The notes: generated by a model from the letters alone, not told the origin. Numbered from the stretch's first letter, positions 50,011 through 63,211 are shown. The stretch: DNA of 64,000 nucleotides from Quillaja saponaria (GCA_029379385.1 CM055617.1:14826679-14890678); one strand, 5' to 3'. Numbers and translations are program-made.

Positions 50011-51488
50011 GAAATCTGAGAGTTAACCTTGAAGTGAGATCCACTTTTGTTGAAGTGGTAAAGGCAGCACAAGTAGTTAATCTAGAGGTAAGTATTAAGA
50101 AAACTAAATGTGATCATGGTGTTATTGGAGATTTTAGGATAGATAGTGAAGGAGTACTGAGATATGGGAATCGAATTATTGTGCCACCTAATTTGGAGTT
50201 GAAAAAAAGATTCTTGAAACAGCTCATTGTTCATCATATGTCATGCATCTTGGTTCTTTTCAAATGTATCAGGACCTGAGCAAATTTTATTGGTGGGAGG
50301 GTATGAAGAAAGATATCACTGATTTTATTTCTAGGTGCCTTATGTGCCTGCAGAATGTTACAAAAGATAGACGTTTTGGGATGGAAGTGGAAGTGGAAAA
50401 AAGTTACTATGGACTTCGTATTGGGACTTCTTAAGACTTTTAGAGGTTTTGATTCCATTGGGTGGTTATAAATCGTGCAGTGAAAACTACTTATTTAGCA
50501 CATCAATATGCAAAATTGTATATGGACAAAATTGTTTCATTGTATGGAGTACTAGTCTCTATTATCTTTGATCGAGGTGCTTAGTTTACTTCTGCATTTT
50601 GGAAATCTTTTTAAGAGACTCTTAATACTTAATTATTGTTCAATACAGCTTTCCATCCTCAAACTAATAGGCAATCCGAGATAATTATATAGACTTTGGA
50701 GGACATATTATGAGTTTGTGTTATAGACTTTAAAGGTAGTTGGGATCAGTATCTTCCATTGATGGAGTTTACTTATAACAACAGCTATCACAGTGGCATT
50801 CAAATGGCACCATTTAAAGCATTGTATGGTAGGAAATGTTGATCTCTAGTTAGGTGGCTTGAGATGGGAGAACATCATTTGTTGGGACCAGAGTTAATTC
50901 AAGAATCTGTAAGGAAGGTTCAAGTGATTCGTGATAGATTACGGACAGCTCAGAGCAGACATAAGTTGTATGCCGATAACCATCAGAGACAGTTAGAGTT
51001 TAAAGTAGGTGATCACGTGTTCTTGAAGGTTCTAAGGGCATCATGAGATTCAGTAAGAAGGGCAAGCTGAGTTCAAGATTTATTGGATCTTTTTAGATCT
51101 TGGATAAGGTTGGAGTAGTGCCATTCAAGTTGGTGTTGCCCCCAGAATTGGATAAAGTACCTCTAGTATTTGATGTGTCGATGCTTCTAAAGTATTTGTT
51201 GGACGAGTTTCATGTTTTACGAATTCAAAAGGTACAAGTTGATAAGAATTTGAGATATGAGGAGCTACTCGTAGCAATTGTTGATAGACAAGTTCAAAAA
51301 CTTCGATCGAAGATTCTTCCTTCAATAAAAGTTGTAAGGCAACATCATGGAGAATAAGAAGCTACTTAGGAACACGAGAATGAAAAGAAACAATGCTATT
51401 TGTATTAATTTAAATGATTTAGGTAACCAATATATTAGTAACTTCCCATTTGAAATTTGGGACAAATTTCTTTTAAGGGAAAAAGACT
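50011..51488 (+). pseudogene. Gypsy (Tekay/Del-like) pol remnant: integrase and C-terminal tail
   Basis: The fragment starts at the RNase H-integrase linker (VRSTFVEVVKAAQ) and reads GVIGDFRIDSEGVLRYGNRI and IVPPNLELKKRFLKQ. After a frameshift comes the zinc-binding region (MYQDLSKFYWWEGMKKDI, TDFISRCLMC at 50243-50345). The integrase core near 50460-50700 shows SIIFDRGA and FHPQTNRQSE with several stops. [10 protein letters not shown] lies at about 50765. The frame 50864-51046 reads GEHHLLGPELIQE, VQVIRDRLRTAQSRH and EFKVGDHVFLKV. The GPY/F-like part and VFDVSML are at 51100-51200, and the terminal RYEELLVAIVDRQVQKLRSK is at 51250-51310. It matches the remnant at 20764-22411 but keeps a different set of lesions. 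A polypurine tract (AAGGGAAAAAGAC) precedes the LTR at 51489. Confidence 0.9.
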
Positions 51489-54181
51489 CTTATAACCCAA
51501 TATTCTGATAAGTAGTTTAAAATATTGTACATAAATTATTATGATCATGCAAATCACAAATTTTCATGAAATAAATTAAAATAAGAGAATATATATATAT
51601 ATATATATGTAATAAATTAGAGATTAATGACTAAAATATGGATATTTAAAGTCTGTGATTGACTTGGATTTAAATTTTCATTTCATGAGAATTGCATTAG
51701 AAGTAAAGTTAGTATTTATATATGTAATAAATTAGAGATTAATGACTAAATATATTTATATATTTGGATTATTATATACAACTAATTGTAAACCAAGTTG
51801 GAAACCACAAGATTATATTATTTTAAGTTTTTTTTTCTCCTTATTTTATTGCACTGACTTAATCAGCCCTCCCTCTTTATTTGTTTTCTTTTTCTTTCTT
51901 CTTTTACTATCTATCTTTCCCCTACTCTTTCCTTTGCCAAACCGTGAGCTTGCAATTCCGAGATCCAAGTTATTGATTGGTAAGCTTTTAATCATTCCTT
52001 TTATGGGCCATAGAAGTTGTGTTGTAGGAACAATAGATAAGGAAATTTGTTAATTTGGGAGGGAGTAGCAATAGTTGATTGTCGTTGGCTTGTTATTTGT
52101 TTTATTCCATTTTTTTTCTCTGCATTGCTCCCTTCTTGATAGTGGGGAGGAGGGGTTTCATGTTGATATGGGTGTGTGCTAGTGAAAAAGGGAAGCCATG
52201 GAACCTATAAACAACCCCTGTTTTAGCTAGGTTTTACTCCAATTTAATGTTGTTTGAAAGTTCAAGTTTGGTTGTGTATTCAGTTGATGTGCTAGTTGGA
52301 TGACTAGCAGCTTTGGTTGTTCTATTACAACTACATGTCCTATTTTAGTTGAAGTTTTAGTCTTGTGATAGAGGGATCTGAGTCTCGGCTACTAGTATCT
52401 ATTGGGGGTGGATTCTTTAGAGGTTTTAAAGAAGATGTTCCTTGACTAATAGTTATAATAGCCTAAAGTGCAAAGGTAACAAGCAAGTTCTTGGCCGTAA
52501 GTATTAGGTCAATAATTAAGATGAATTTTAATTAAAAGTAATTAGTTAAACTTTCATTAACTTAAATTCTATACTTGTATATTATTTAAAAGGTTGGTCA
52601 TAATTAAGTATTTTATTTATATAGAGAGTAAGGATTATATGAATTTAAACTAGAGGTAAAATATGATAAGATAGCAATTAAAATCATATGAATTATAAAG
52701 AGTAAATTAAAAAATTAATTACATTTAGGATGGGAATATATAGTTTCAACTTTTGAATAATGACAGGAAATTAAATTAAGTCCAATTCAAGTACAGGAAT
52801 ATAGGTAAAATAAGGAATTAGAAGGTTGTACCTATCATATTGGAGGATATATAAGTATATGAACTCCAAATTCATGTAGAAGGAAATATGTATGCCATAC
52901 AGTTAAATAAATTTCTTAAAGAACTTAAGTGTGTTATGCATATAGAGGTTGATTTACATAAACATTTGTAAATATAGTGAATTTGGAATTGTGGAAATAA
53001 ATCATAAAATAAATATTTTTAATAATTTATGAATTTATGATTTTCACCTTTAGATCGTGTCAAAGACATTTTGACACCTTCGCAAACTAGACGAATTGAC
53101 GAACCCCATCCTTTAATCTAGTAATTGAATTACGAGCACTTTGGTTGCAAGATTATTATGTGCAATTATTTGTATACTAAAATAGATGTGATATTTGAAA
53201 AAATAAGCAAATGTAGTATTTCAGTAATTTTTTTGAATTATGCTTGTTTGACATTGTTTGTGGTTGATAAGGCCAACAAAGTGAAATTTTCAAAGAAATG
53301 ATTTTTATTTCTGAAAGTAAAATCTAAGTGCACCTAGGATCTTCTGATTTGAATTTATGAAATATTATGATTCTGATAATTATTTTGAAAGAATTAGGTG
53401 CTCAGCCCTGGTTGGATGGACTATGTACGAAGATTAATTTGTTGTGCGTGCCCTTAAATGTCCGGTAGGGGGTGATACTGTTGTGCGGGGCTGAGTTACT
53501 TGTTGGCCCTTTGTGTGCTTTGTATGCTTTGATTGCATTGTTTGGAATGATAAGCCTTTGGATATTTGAATTTGACTTGTATATATCATGAAACATGTGA
53601 ATCGTGACTTTATTACGATTACTACATGAGATTAAATAATGATATGTGTCAATATGTGTTTATTGATACTAGTACCCTCAGGGTATGTAGTTTGCTTTTT
53701 GAGTCCTTATGACTTTCACCTTTCTTTGTTGTTTTTTTAAGGATTAAGAAGACACAGTTTGCTGCGTCAGGATTTGTTACCTGCCGACACTATTACGATA
53801 AGGTATATCTCTAAGTCACATACTTAAAGCTGATAAGGCGACATTTGCAGTCATTTTAAGTGTCATGTATTGTTGTGTATATGGAGTTAACTGTGGTAAC
53901 CTAATGTGTTGTTAGGAGCAGAGCTCCTCTGAGTACTTTGATATTATGGTTTACTGGTGAATTGTACCAAGTTAATGGTGTATGTACTGTCGGGCATGTT
54001 TCACCCTTATGAGGATCCCCTGTCGAATTTTCAATAAATATTTATGTTTATAACCAGTTCGTGACTTTATTTTAGTTTTGTATTTAAGAGTTATTTGTGT
54101 TCAGTTATTGTGGATTCAGGATTACGGAGGTTTGGTTATCCGTTCCTCTGGCCAGTCATACTTTTATTTGAGGGTATGACA
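51489..54181 (+). mobile_element. Complete family-A LTR (LTR 3, 3' LTR)
   Basis: This 2693-bp LTR follows a polypurine tract, starts CTTATAACCCAATATTC and ends GAGGGTATGACA. It is the best reference copy of the short LTR type in the window. It closely resembles LTR Y, so the two may be the 5' and 3' LTRs of one element. The presumed flanks (CTGAT beyond LTR Y after undoing the inversion; CCTAT after 54181) agree at only three of five bases, so that pairing is not proven. Confidence 0.85.
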
Positions 54182-55420
54182 CCTATATCTAGTGAATGGC
54201 TAGTTTTCATCCGAGTTGAAGTTAAATTTGAATCTATGGGCCAAAATTGGTCTACCACTTAAGGATGCACATGTAGGCACTTGCCTCCTTCGTTGGTGGC
54301 ACTTTGATAAAGTGATCCTAGATACTGTAAAGGTTACTAGTCATGAAGGTTTGCCAAAAAGTCATTAAAAATGACATGGAAGCCCATTGTGCTTGGATCG
54401 CTAACATGGAGGCTGTGATCTCAATTGTATATGGTGGTGCATTGTCGGACCAACCAATATGAGGCTACTAGCATTTTAACTTATGAAAGCTGACAATTGC
54501 TGCAGATGGTCAGGGTCAGTGATCTAAGGCCTGGAGTATTCCAAAAATTTGAGGGAAGATCAAGTTGTTAAAGCATAAATTGTTTATTTTTATGTGTTTT
54601 ATGTGTCCTATACAAGGCAATCCTTTAGGATTGGGAAAAACTACCAAATTTAGTAAGAAGCAGTAGAGAAATGATATGCTGAAAGAGAAGGATCAAAGAA
54701 TATGACATGTCTTTTTCTCGAACGCTAAGTCACTTTATATAGTGATGAAATAGGGTTGATATGACACAATTAGATAATTATAAAGATGTTGCAATTATAA
54801 TAACACATAATGACATTCAACATAATATTAATAGTATAATAATTGTGGCAGTTACAGTTTTGGTAAGACTATTATACCACATGTCGTCTTTTGATTGGCT
54901 AGGACTAGTTATGTTATATCAGTTGCCTTTTGATTAAAATATCATTTGGAAAAGGTCCTCTGCAAATTTGGAAAAGGTCAACGGGAAACAGGGAAGAGGA
55001 TGCTTAGTAATTAATGACCCCTGAGAAATCAGGCTTAATTTGAGATTTTTATAGTAAAAGCATAGAAGGATTTTAGTATAAGGGCTCTTCTCACATTTCA
55101 TTGATATATTTCTTTTAAAATAAGACTACATGACTATTGCAATTAAATTTGAAAGTTGTAGGTAACATTTTTAACAAGAACATTCTCCTACTATTAGTAA
55201 TTTAAATAACTATATAAATTCTACTATTTAAATTCTCCAACTTTTTTTCTGAAAAATATACAAACATAAGCTTTTTCATTATTAACAATTTAAACAACTA
55301 TGGAATCCTTGACAAATTACCATGCATCTCAAGCCTATAAACAAGATAAATTAAATTAAAATCATGGCTTCCCAGTTTGTGTTTATGTTAAAATAATGCA
55401 TCTAGGCATTGTTGGAAAAA
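54182..55420. other. Non-coding or unrecognised
   Basis: 54182-54560 is less AT-rich and looks like old coding-type sequence, but no frame or family could be assigned. The rest is AT-rich spacer. Confidence 0.35.
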
Positions 55421-55425
55421 CTGCT

Positions 55426-56930
55426 TGATAACTCTGTAAAATAGTTATTTCAGTACAATTTTGATTTCTATTTTATGCTAAATCCTAGAGTTTATAGTTC
55501 GAATTCAATTAAAATTAGTGTTTTGTATCTAGTCTAGATTGTTTATGAATTTGTAGGGTTTTAATTTAATTAGTAGTAGTTTTTATTGTTTTGGTTATTT
55601 AATTTGGTTTCAAGTATTTTTGAAGTGTCCTAATTGAAAGCAAAGAAGGATAAGTCAAGGCTCGCGGCGCAGTACCAGATCAAGGGATGCCACGGTGCCA
55701 CAAGAGCAATTCTATAACTCAAAGTTAGAAAGCTCAATGTCGTGGTGCAAAATTCCGAGAGATCTACCCTCTAAGTCAGATAGCACAGGGTTGTAGCACA
55801 ATGTCAACGAGCACCACGACTCTCCAATTGTAGAAATTCAAGTCCAAGTCAAAGAGAATCGCACCACAGCCCCATCAACTAAGACAACTTCGTAAGCAAC
55901 CAGAAAAGGCAGCACTGCAACACCATTTAAGACGACACCGCAAAGTGACAAGTTAGAGTCCTATAAGGAAAAGGTAGAGGTTGTGGTGCCACAGGACCAA
56001 GGAAGGTAGTGTTGCGGCACCTTCCCATATTATTAAGGAATTCTAGTTTGGTTAAACTAGGAGGTCAAGGCTTATATATGGAGGTCAATGTTGAAGTTGA
56101 AACACATACCAGAGCAAGTGAGTTAAGTGATTCTAAGGAGATCGTGAAGACTCGGAGTTACGACAAACTTTGATCTTCTACCCACTTCTTCTTTATTTCT
56201 TATTTATGTGTAATGACCATTTCTTTTATGTTGTTTTCCATAGCTAGTATAGAGTAGTTTTATTCTAGTTTTGCAATTGAACTCACACGTAGCCTATGTG
56301 GCCCTTGATTTGATTTAATGCATGTTTTAGCTTCAAATATTTATGTTGCCTTGTTCTTAATATTTCTATTTACTTGATCACCAATTAAATTGATTAGGAA
56401 TCTTGGAATTGACTTGGAAAAGGCAATTTTGCAGCTGGCCTTAGATAACATAGCTTGTGATTGGATTGTTAAACTTAATTGAATAATCTGATTTGTTAAA
56501 AAGATAGGAATATACTCTTTAGCCACAAGTAACTCAATTAGAGTAGTTCTTGAATTTGTCTTAGTATAATTCTGGTAAGAATATAGTAAATTAAGAGAAA
56601 TATAAAATTGCTAGACATAGGAATATGCTTGCAATTGCTTAATAAATCTAGGTTAATACTTAAGATATTAAATGAATTAATTTAGAGTAAGAAAAACATA
56701 GGTGAAGTGTGAAGGATATTCTAAACCTAAATGTTAGTTTAATTAATTCACATAATTTGCTTGTTTAGTTAGAGTTTTAAACATTCAAATTACATTGCTT
56801 GATTAAGATTATGTTGCTTACATATTGGTAATGAACTATAAAAATGATATAATTGCTCATAGGAACAATCTCTACTTATCATTATATTACTTACAATGAA
56901 ACATGTGCTTATGTTACAAAATTTGTGTCA
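55426..56930 (+). mobile_element. Solo LTR of family B, with CTGCT target duplication
   Basis: The element runs from TGATAACTCTG to ATTTGTGTCA (1505 bp) and is flanked by the perfect 5-bp repeat CTGCT at 55421-55425 and 56931-56935. It matches the LTRs at 19550 and 28319 along its length, including the GTGGTGCCACAGGACC-like central motifs. No internal sequence is present, so it is a solo LTR. Confidence 0.92.
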
Positions 56931-56935
56931 CTGCT

Positions 56936-57789
56936 CAGCGCGCCCTTATTGAGATTTCTTTACTATAATAATTCATTTATCTTTCTTTTTTGTATTTTTC
57001 TTTTTGTTACAATATAATGCAATCTTTGACAAGGGTGCTTGCAAGACTGTGTATGCTTCCAATACTTAACCTTCTTTCCTTTTCTATTTCCTTGTTTAAT
57101 TAGTATCTTTCTATTCTTCTACTCTTATTTGGATGTGTTATATTCTAAAAAAATAAAATTCATTCAATCTAGAAAGACATAAGAAATATAATAAAGATAT
57201 CCAATATAACTTAAAACAATCAGAAGTTGCAGTAGAACTTCTAAAAAAATGAGTATATGTAAAAATAAATATATAAAAAATTAAGAAATAAATTATAACA
57301 CATAAAGATGCCCTTTGTTGATCAATTATGTGAGTCTTAACAACTAATTTCAATTTTTTCTCCTCTTAAGGTGACATGACTACTACAAACTACTACATAC
57401 AATAATCTTAAATTATGTATTGCAATTTAGAATTACTTAACCCTTACCTTTTTTATCATTCACAAAACTAAAAGTTGGATATAAAAAAAAGTTTGGAAAT
57501 CTACTATTGATACAAAATTTTAAGGCAATTAATAAAGCAATTCATATATAGCTATCTGAACATTACAATGAAGTTATGAATGTTCTTAGCATGTGGAGGA
57601 AAGAAGTTAAAATTTTAATTTCTAACAAATAATGTAAGTCCCTCCTTGCTTCCTATTAATTAAAGCCCACTCACTATTAGATCCAATTGGCCCCATTTGC
57701 TATAGTACAAGAAACCACTTTATCTAGTTAGCCCTTCTAGAATACAACCTTTTTCCTTGGATTACTTTTCCAAAATCTCTTTTTCACTT
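56936..57789. other. Non-coding, nothing recognised
   Basis: AT-rich spacer between the solo LTR and the Harbinger remnant. Confidence 0.4.
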
Positions 57790-58359
57790 GGGGGCTATTT
57801 GGTTTAGTTGATAGTGTTTACCCCCCTTGGTGAGTATTTCTAAGAAACCTATTGAAAGGAAACAAGTTCCTGAGCACATTTTTTGTTTTGTTTGGGTATG
57901 TTATTTGTTACCCAAGAAAATAAAGAAAAAAACTTCATGACCTTGTTTGTTTTCATTTCATAATTCTTGCGAATACAATTAATTTTTCCAAAATTACCCT
58001 TGCTGATACTAATGGAATCTCATACTAAAAGTCAATGATGAACATACTCAACTCATAATTTATACAACTAACATCCAAAACTTGAACCATTACCCAAAAG
58101 AAGACTTAGCAAATCACATGTCACATATCTAATATAGACAAAACATCCAACATATCTCATAAACTACATATATAGATATAACATAAAATCATTTGACAAA
58201 ATATAATCATATAGCATTCACTACAAACTTCTAAAACTAAGCAGTCCTCTGTTAGGAAGCACACTATATCCTCTCATTCAAAAAAATTATATAGAGGATA
58301 GCCAAACTCTATGATCACCAACTTACCATAAAAAAGGGAACGTCTAATAAACCTACTCT

Positions 58360-59441
58360 ATGCCCAACAATGTGTACAAGTATAACTCTTCATAGTCATC
58401 TGGCAAAGAGTGAAAGTAGTTTTTTTGGTTCCCATCTTGAGCTAAAATTTTCTCTTCCCTCAACCTCTAGGTTGATGTAAATCCTACCACCTTAGAAATT
58501 TATTCATACACATTATGCCTCCTCTGGTACCATCATACTACACCTCAAAACACTTTGCAATTTTAGAAATGTTTGAGACTATCCCCTTATAAACGCTCCC
58601 TTAAATTCTTTAGCATAACGACCAACTCTCTTATACTGCTATTCCCAATAATCTTAGCCCTTTTCCTAGTCATATTAGTCAAACTAGAACCTGCTTCTCT
58701 AGACACATTCCCAGAATTCAATCAATTCCCTGTTGTATTTATATTCTTCACAATTTCTTCATATTTATTGGTTGAGTTATGTCCTCCATGACCTTAAATG
58801 CTTATGCATCATCTACATGTGATAAAATCATCACCACTTATTGCCTCCTCCTTATCCATTGATTTAATTGCATTTGTAGCCCTTTCAACTCCCAAACCAA
58901 TTACCCTATTTTTACCAAAGACACTTCCTAGCTTGTAGTAGTAAAGGAAAGGCTTGTTTCTTAATCTTTTAGGTGTTGGATGACTTTATCGAATCTAAGA
59001 ACATATATTTCAAAATAAATATCAACTTATAACATAAATTGAAAGGATAATACATAAGTATAAACTAATAAACTGACCTCACACTAGTTGTCAGAGATTT
59101 CCTTCTCAACTACAACATACATAAGCTCTTCATTCCATCCAAACCCACTTCCATTTGGCCCTAAACATCTCTTTTGGCAAACTATACTGCTTTTTCAACT
59201 ATTTAACCCTTGAATCAATGTGAGGATCGACTTTAAGTATAAGGTCAGGAAGTTTCTCAGGTAGCCAAGCCTCCAACTGACCAACAAATCTAGTTTTGAA
59301 GCTCCCATTATCTAACTTCCATTTTCCATAGTTTGCCAAGTTTTTGAAGCAGTTTACAAGTTTGAAATCCTCAACACTAGTCCAATAGTGCTTAGTGCCC
59401 TTCCCTGTTTCAACATTCATGTCTACCAAGCACTTAAACAA
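58360..59441 (-). pseudogene. Harbinger-associated Myb/SANT-like DNA-binding protein remnant
   Basis: In PIF/Harbinger elements this second protein binds the transposon ends and helps the transposase into the nucleus. The open part (59441-59199) starts near the N-terminus and shows HYWTSVEDFKLVNCFKNLA, then YGKWKLDNGSFKTRFVGQLE and LPDLILKVDPHIDSRVK. This is the Myb_DNA-bind_3-type fold, with W/F in the helix positions. After frameshifts follow LGPNGSGFGWNEELMYVVVE (about 59105-59165), KPFLYYYKLGSVFGKNR and AIKSMDKEEA. Near 58370-58430 comes the typical C-terminal FHSLPDDYEELYLYTLLG. Stops and frameshifts after residue 80 break it, so it is not functional. It lies downstream of the transposase on the same strand, as in intact elements. 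Confidence 0.85.
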
Positions 59442-59739
59442 TGAATATCATTCACATTATTATCTCATACAAAAATTGAATCTCATCCATAATATCTCCT
59501 AATCCAAAACTATCTAAAATAGAATCATTTATGCATTATTTAATGATTAAATATAAGTTGAAAGAACGTAGCATCATAATACAATCCACTTTACTCAAAT
59601 AAAAACAAGAATATCAGTTGAAAGAACATGTAACATAATACAAGCTATATTATTCAAATAGAAATATAAATTACAATTCACACAATATTAAAGTATTAAT
59701 AATATAGGACATCATTTCCAAACAATGAAAAATGAAATT

Positions 59740-60385
59740 ACTACTTTATGCACTTCTTACTCTCCAGTTATCAAACATTTCTTCAATCATGTTGCTCCTC
59801 ATGGCAATTCATTCCTTAGATGACTCTATAAACTTAATCCTAACATCATCTTCCACGTTTTCATCTACCCCCACCTGTTCCTCTTGGAGCTCAGCATCAT
59901 ATTGTGCTTCATATGGATCCATAACCATTTGCCTTCTAATATGGTTGTGTAATAAACAACATTAAGATAATCCTACATTGCACTCTGAAAGGATAATAGA
60001 ATTCACCACTTAGAATCCTCGCCTACCCTTCAACATCCCAAATGCCATTTCAATGATGTTCCTAACTGAATAGTGCTTCATATTGAAGTATTCTTAGGGA
60101 GTATTTGGCAATGGTCATATACCAAATTCATTAAAATGATATCTTGTACCTTTATAAAGTGCAAGAAAATCTTCATAGTTCATGTATCCAGCATCATACA
60201 TATAGTATTATCCTAAAAAAAAAAATATAATACAACTATTTTAGTTTGACATATACCAAATAATATTTTAAAAGAATTAAATCTAATTATAGTAAGTTAT
60301 GGGATGACCAAACCATTCCTCATAGAAAGGGCATCTCTTAGGACTCTAGAATTTGCTACTAAACTTTCCAACCATCGAAAACATA
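59740..60385 (-). pseudogene. PIF/Harbinger transposase remnant (DDE_4 C-terminal part)
   Basis: The conceptual protein starts with ANSRVLRDALSMRNGLVIP (about 60310-60365), the block that follows the second catalytic Asp region in DDE_4 transposases. It continues with YYMYDAGYMNYEDFLALYKG and TRYHFNEFG (about 60120-60210). Then come FNMKHYSVRNIIEMAFGMLK (family: FNxRHSSxRNVIERxFGxLK), and CNVGLS and CLLHNHI near 59940. The conserved E in IERxFG is represented by IEMAFG, so the third catalytic residue may survive. The tail has QMVMDPYEAQYDAEL and IKFIESSKE. The N-terminal half with its helix-turn-helix is absent, and frameshifts and stops are frequent. It is a dead 5'-truncated copy. Confidence 0.85.
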
Positions 60386-62340
60386 TATAAATTGCATGTG
60401 AGGGGCACAGATGTAACATTCTACACTTATGCACTTACATTGCACACACTTGTATATACATGACTTATGGTAGCGTGTATGATAGAAGAAAGTACTAAGT
60501 AAAACAATTAGTAACCTAGTACTAGAATATGCATAAGCGCACTTAATTGCATTAGAATTTGCCTACTACATGCTTAACTTAGACACTTCAGAACTAAAAT
60601 TTATATGAACTATATTACTTAGTTGTATTGGATCATGTATCTGTATGTGTAAAATTTGAGTAACTAGAACCTCACTTGGAATCCATAAGTCAAGATTAAA
60701 ATTTAGTTAGTAAAGAACATATAAAAATTTTAAGAATAAGGGCTGTTCTTGCAAGCCTAAATTTAGAAACAACAAAAGAGGGAAATAGTGGAATCCAAGG
60801 AGCCAAATTACACTAAGTCAAGAAATTTACCTAATGACTCTCTAAGATAGTAATTTAATCTTTAAAAGAGGTATTAAAAGAAGTAATACAAATAAAGTAG
60901 AACTTATATTTATACCGAGTACTAATACATATTAGGAAAATAATATTTTAACACTTAGTGGTGTATTAGGATCCAAAATCCCTAATCGGGTATAGGAATA
61001 TACATAGTGGCCAACAAAGGTGTTTGGACACCAATTTAAGCAATCACACCCTACAAAGTTACCTATACACTAACCAGTAATATATATAAATACCTAGGGA
61101 CAAATTTGATAAAACAAAATCACATGCAAAGGCTTATATGTATAAGTCTTGCTCTTCTCCTTCCTAAAAGCTTCACTTCTGCAACTTAGAAGCTGACAGA
61201 GAAATTATATTGAGAGAAAGCTTCCTAGCTCTGCATGTAAGCCAATTTCAGCCCTAAACCAAAAGCCAAGACCACTAAAACACTCAGTAGCACTAGGGGA
61301 ATCCATTGCTTGGAGCAAAAGCAAGGCTTGTGGGCAATTATTGTGTGAGTATTTCTGAAGCAAGGGTTAAGTGAGAATAGGGTGATCGTGACTTCAAATA
61401 GGGAATTCATAAGGGATTTAATGGAAAAATTAGGAAAAAAACACTATCTGGGACAAGGAGAACTAAAATTGGACACTTAGGCAAAATTCTATGTTAAAGG
61501 TTGCTAATTGTTTGAGGTATGTGTTGCATGCTTCCTTAAGCTTCTTTTTCTTTAGTCTTAGATTAAAATTATCTATTTTACTCCTGAAATTTATATGAAT
61601 GAATGATGAAATTAAACTATTGAATCTTGTTGCTGGAATTGAATAATTGAGCATAACTTCGTACTTGTGTCAATTCTCTCTGTGTGTGGTATTTGGCTTC
61701 CATGTAAAGCCTAGCCCCAGGAAGAGCCTAATAGCCTACGATCTAGATCTAGGGTCTAGAGGGGATAATTGAAAATGCATGATATATAGCCAGAGTCACA
61801 AAGGGTGACAAAATCCCTATTTGCACTATGACACATGAATTGGACATATTATGCTTGCATAAATGTTTTACTTGCATTCTATTTTCTTGCTTGGTATCAC
61901 TTTCTTTAATTAATCCATGTGCAATATTTACTAAGATTTTTGTCCTATATTTTTCTTAAAATGATGCATACAAATTAATCACTTTAGTAGACAAGCTTGG
62001 ACATAATAGTTTTTGTTATGTATGCCTCGCATTGTTACTAAACTTGCTATATGGAGTATTATGAAGATTGCATAGTTATGTCTAAGTATTGGCAGCCCTA
62101 TTAGGGAGAGTACCATGACTATGGGGTTGAGGACTACTTAGAAGTGAAGTTAGGATTGTGTTAGTATTCTATTTTGAGTTGTACATAAGCAAGAGTACTA
62201 CAATATAATGTAAATTTCATCAATGTAATTTTGAGTAAAACTATGCAATCAGTTATGTAATTGTCTTTTGGAACAAGTAGTTAAGTCATTTACCAGGTTC
62301 TCATTGGATTTCTAAGTCTGCTTATGTAAAGAAATCTTTT
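60386..62340. other. Non-coding; possible LTR-like promoter region
   Basis: No gene is supported. TATATATAAA at 61081 is a good TATA box, followed ~60 bp later by a pyrimidine-rich stretch (CTTGCTCTTCTCCTTCC), a layout seen in LTR promoters. No LTR borders or partner copy could be found. A 61-codon minus-strand frame at 61225-61410 has no recognisable domain. Confidence 0.3.
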
Positions 62341-62372
62341 AGGAGCCTTGGTTTGTAAATATTGACCATCAT

Positions 62373-63211
62373 GTGAATACAATGAAGAAGAAAATAAAAA
62401 AGGATCTTCACATGGCTTTTATTGATTTAGAAAAAGCATATGATAAAGTTTCAAGACAAGTCTTATGGTGGGTGCTCGAGAAGAAAAAGATCGCAACTAA
62501 ATATGTACAAGTTATTAAAGATATATATAAAATAGTAATTACTATGGTACGGACCGTAGATGATATGACTAGAGAGTTTCCAATCACGATAGGTGTTCAC
62601 TAAGGTTCATTCTTAAGCCCTTAACTATTTGCTTTAGTCAATGATGAATTTACCTATAATATTTAAGATAGGGCTCTGTAGTGCATGTTGTTTGCTGATG
62701 ATATCGTGTTAGTAGACAAAACTAAAGAAGTTCTAAATTCTAAACTAAAAGTGTGGAAGAACGCATTAAAATCTAAAGGCCTTAGATTAAGTTTGACAAA
62801 AACTAAGTATATGGAGTGCGATTTTAGTGAAACTAGAGAAGGCTCGAATGAAATAATTTTCGATAGTCAAACAATCCTTACAAAGGATGTGTTTAAGTAT
62901 TTAAGTTCATTTATACAAAAAGATTGTGCAATTGAGCATGATGTAAACCCTAAGATCAAGGCAGAGTGGGCGAAGTGACAAAATGCTTTGAGAGTTTTAT
63001 GTGATCCTAAAATCCTAAATGGATTGAAAGAAAAAATTTACAAGACGACAGTGAGACCAGCTATGTTGTATGGTACCAAATGTTGGGTAGTTAAAAAACA
63101 ACACTCGCATAAGATGGGAGTAGCTGAAATGAGAATATTAAGATGGATGACTGGACATACAAGAAATGATAGAATAAGGAATGAGGAGATCCATAAGAAG
63201 GTGGAAGTGTT
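62373..63211 (+). pseudogene. RTE-type LINE reverse transcriptase remnant
   Basis: Three open stretches in one and the same frame (62373-62603, 62685-62978, 62988-63257) form the C-terminal half of an RTE-clade reverse transcriptase, broken only by stop codons. Palm motifs are HMAFIDLEKAYDKVSRQVLW (FxDxxKAYD, first catalytic Asp) and the catalytic box FADD at 62691-62702 (LFADDIVLVD). Thumb and C-terminal blocks follow: SKGLRLSLTKTKYMECDFS, FKYLSSFIQKD, TTVRPAMLYGTKCWVVKKQH and VAEMRILRWMTGHTRNDRIR. All are characteristic of plant RTE elements. Stops lie at 62601, within 62604-62684 and at 62976. The homology ends near 63211, before the usual RWFGHV block, so the 3' end is lost. The endonuclease half is absent. 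Few lesions suggest a fairly recent death. Confidence 0.9.

Larger units (their letters stand above)
57790..60385 (-). mobile_element. PIF/Harbinger DNA transposon remnant
   Basis: Two characteristic PIF/Harbinger genes lie on the minus strand: the transposase end (59740-60385), then the Myb/SANT-like protein (58360-59441). GGGGGCTATTTGGTTTAG at 57790 has the form of a Harbinger terminal repeat and probably marks the 3' end in element orientation. The 5' end is missing: the transposase begins in mid-domain at about 60385. Confidence 0.75.

Noticed and set aside
61225..61410. Small secreted-peptide-like frame (minus strand)
   Set aside because: The order is cysteine-containing then hydrophobic C-terminus, with no signal peptide at the start; no family recognised.
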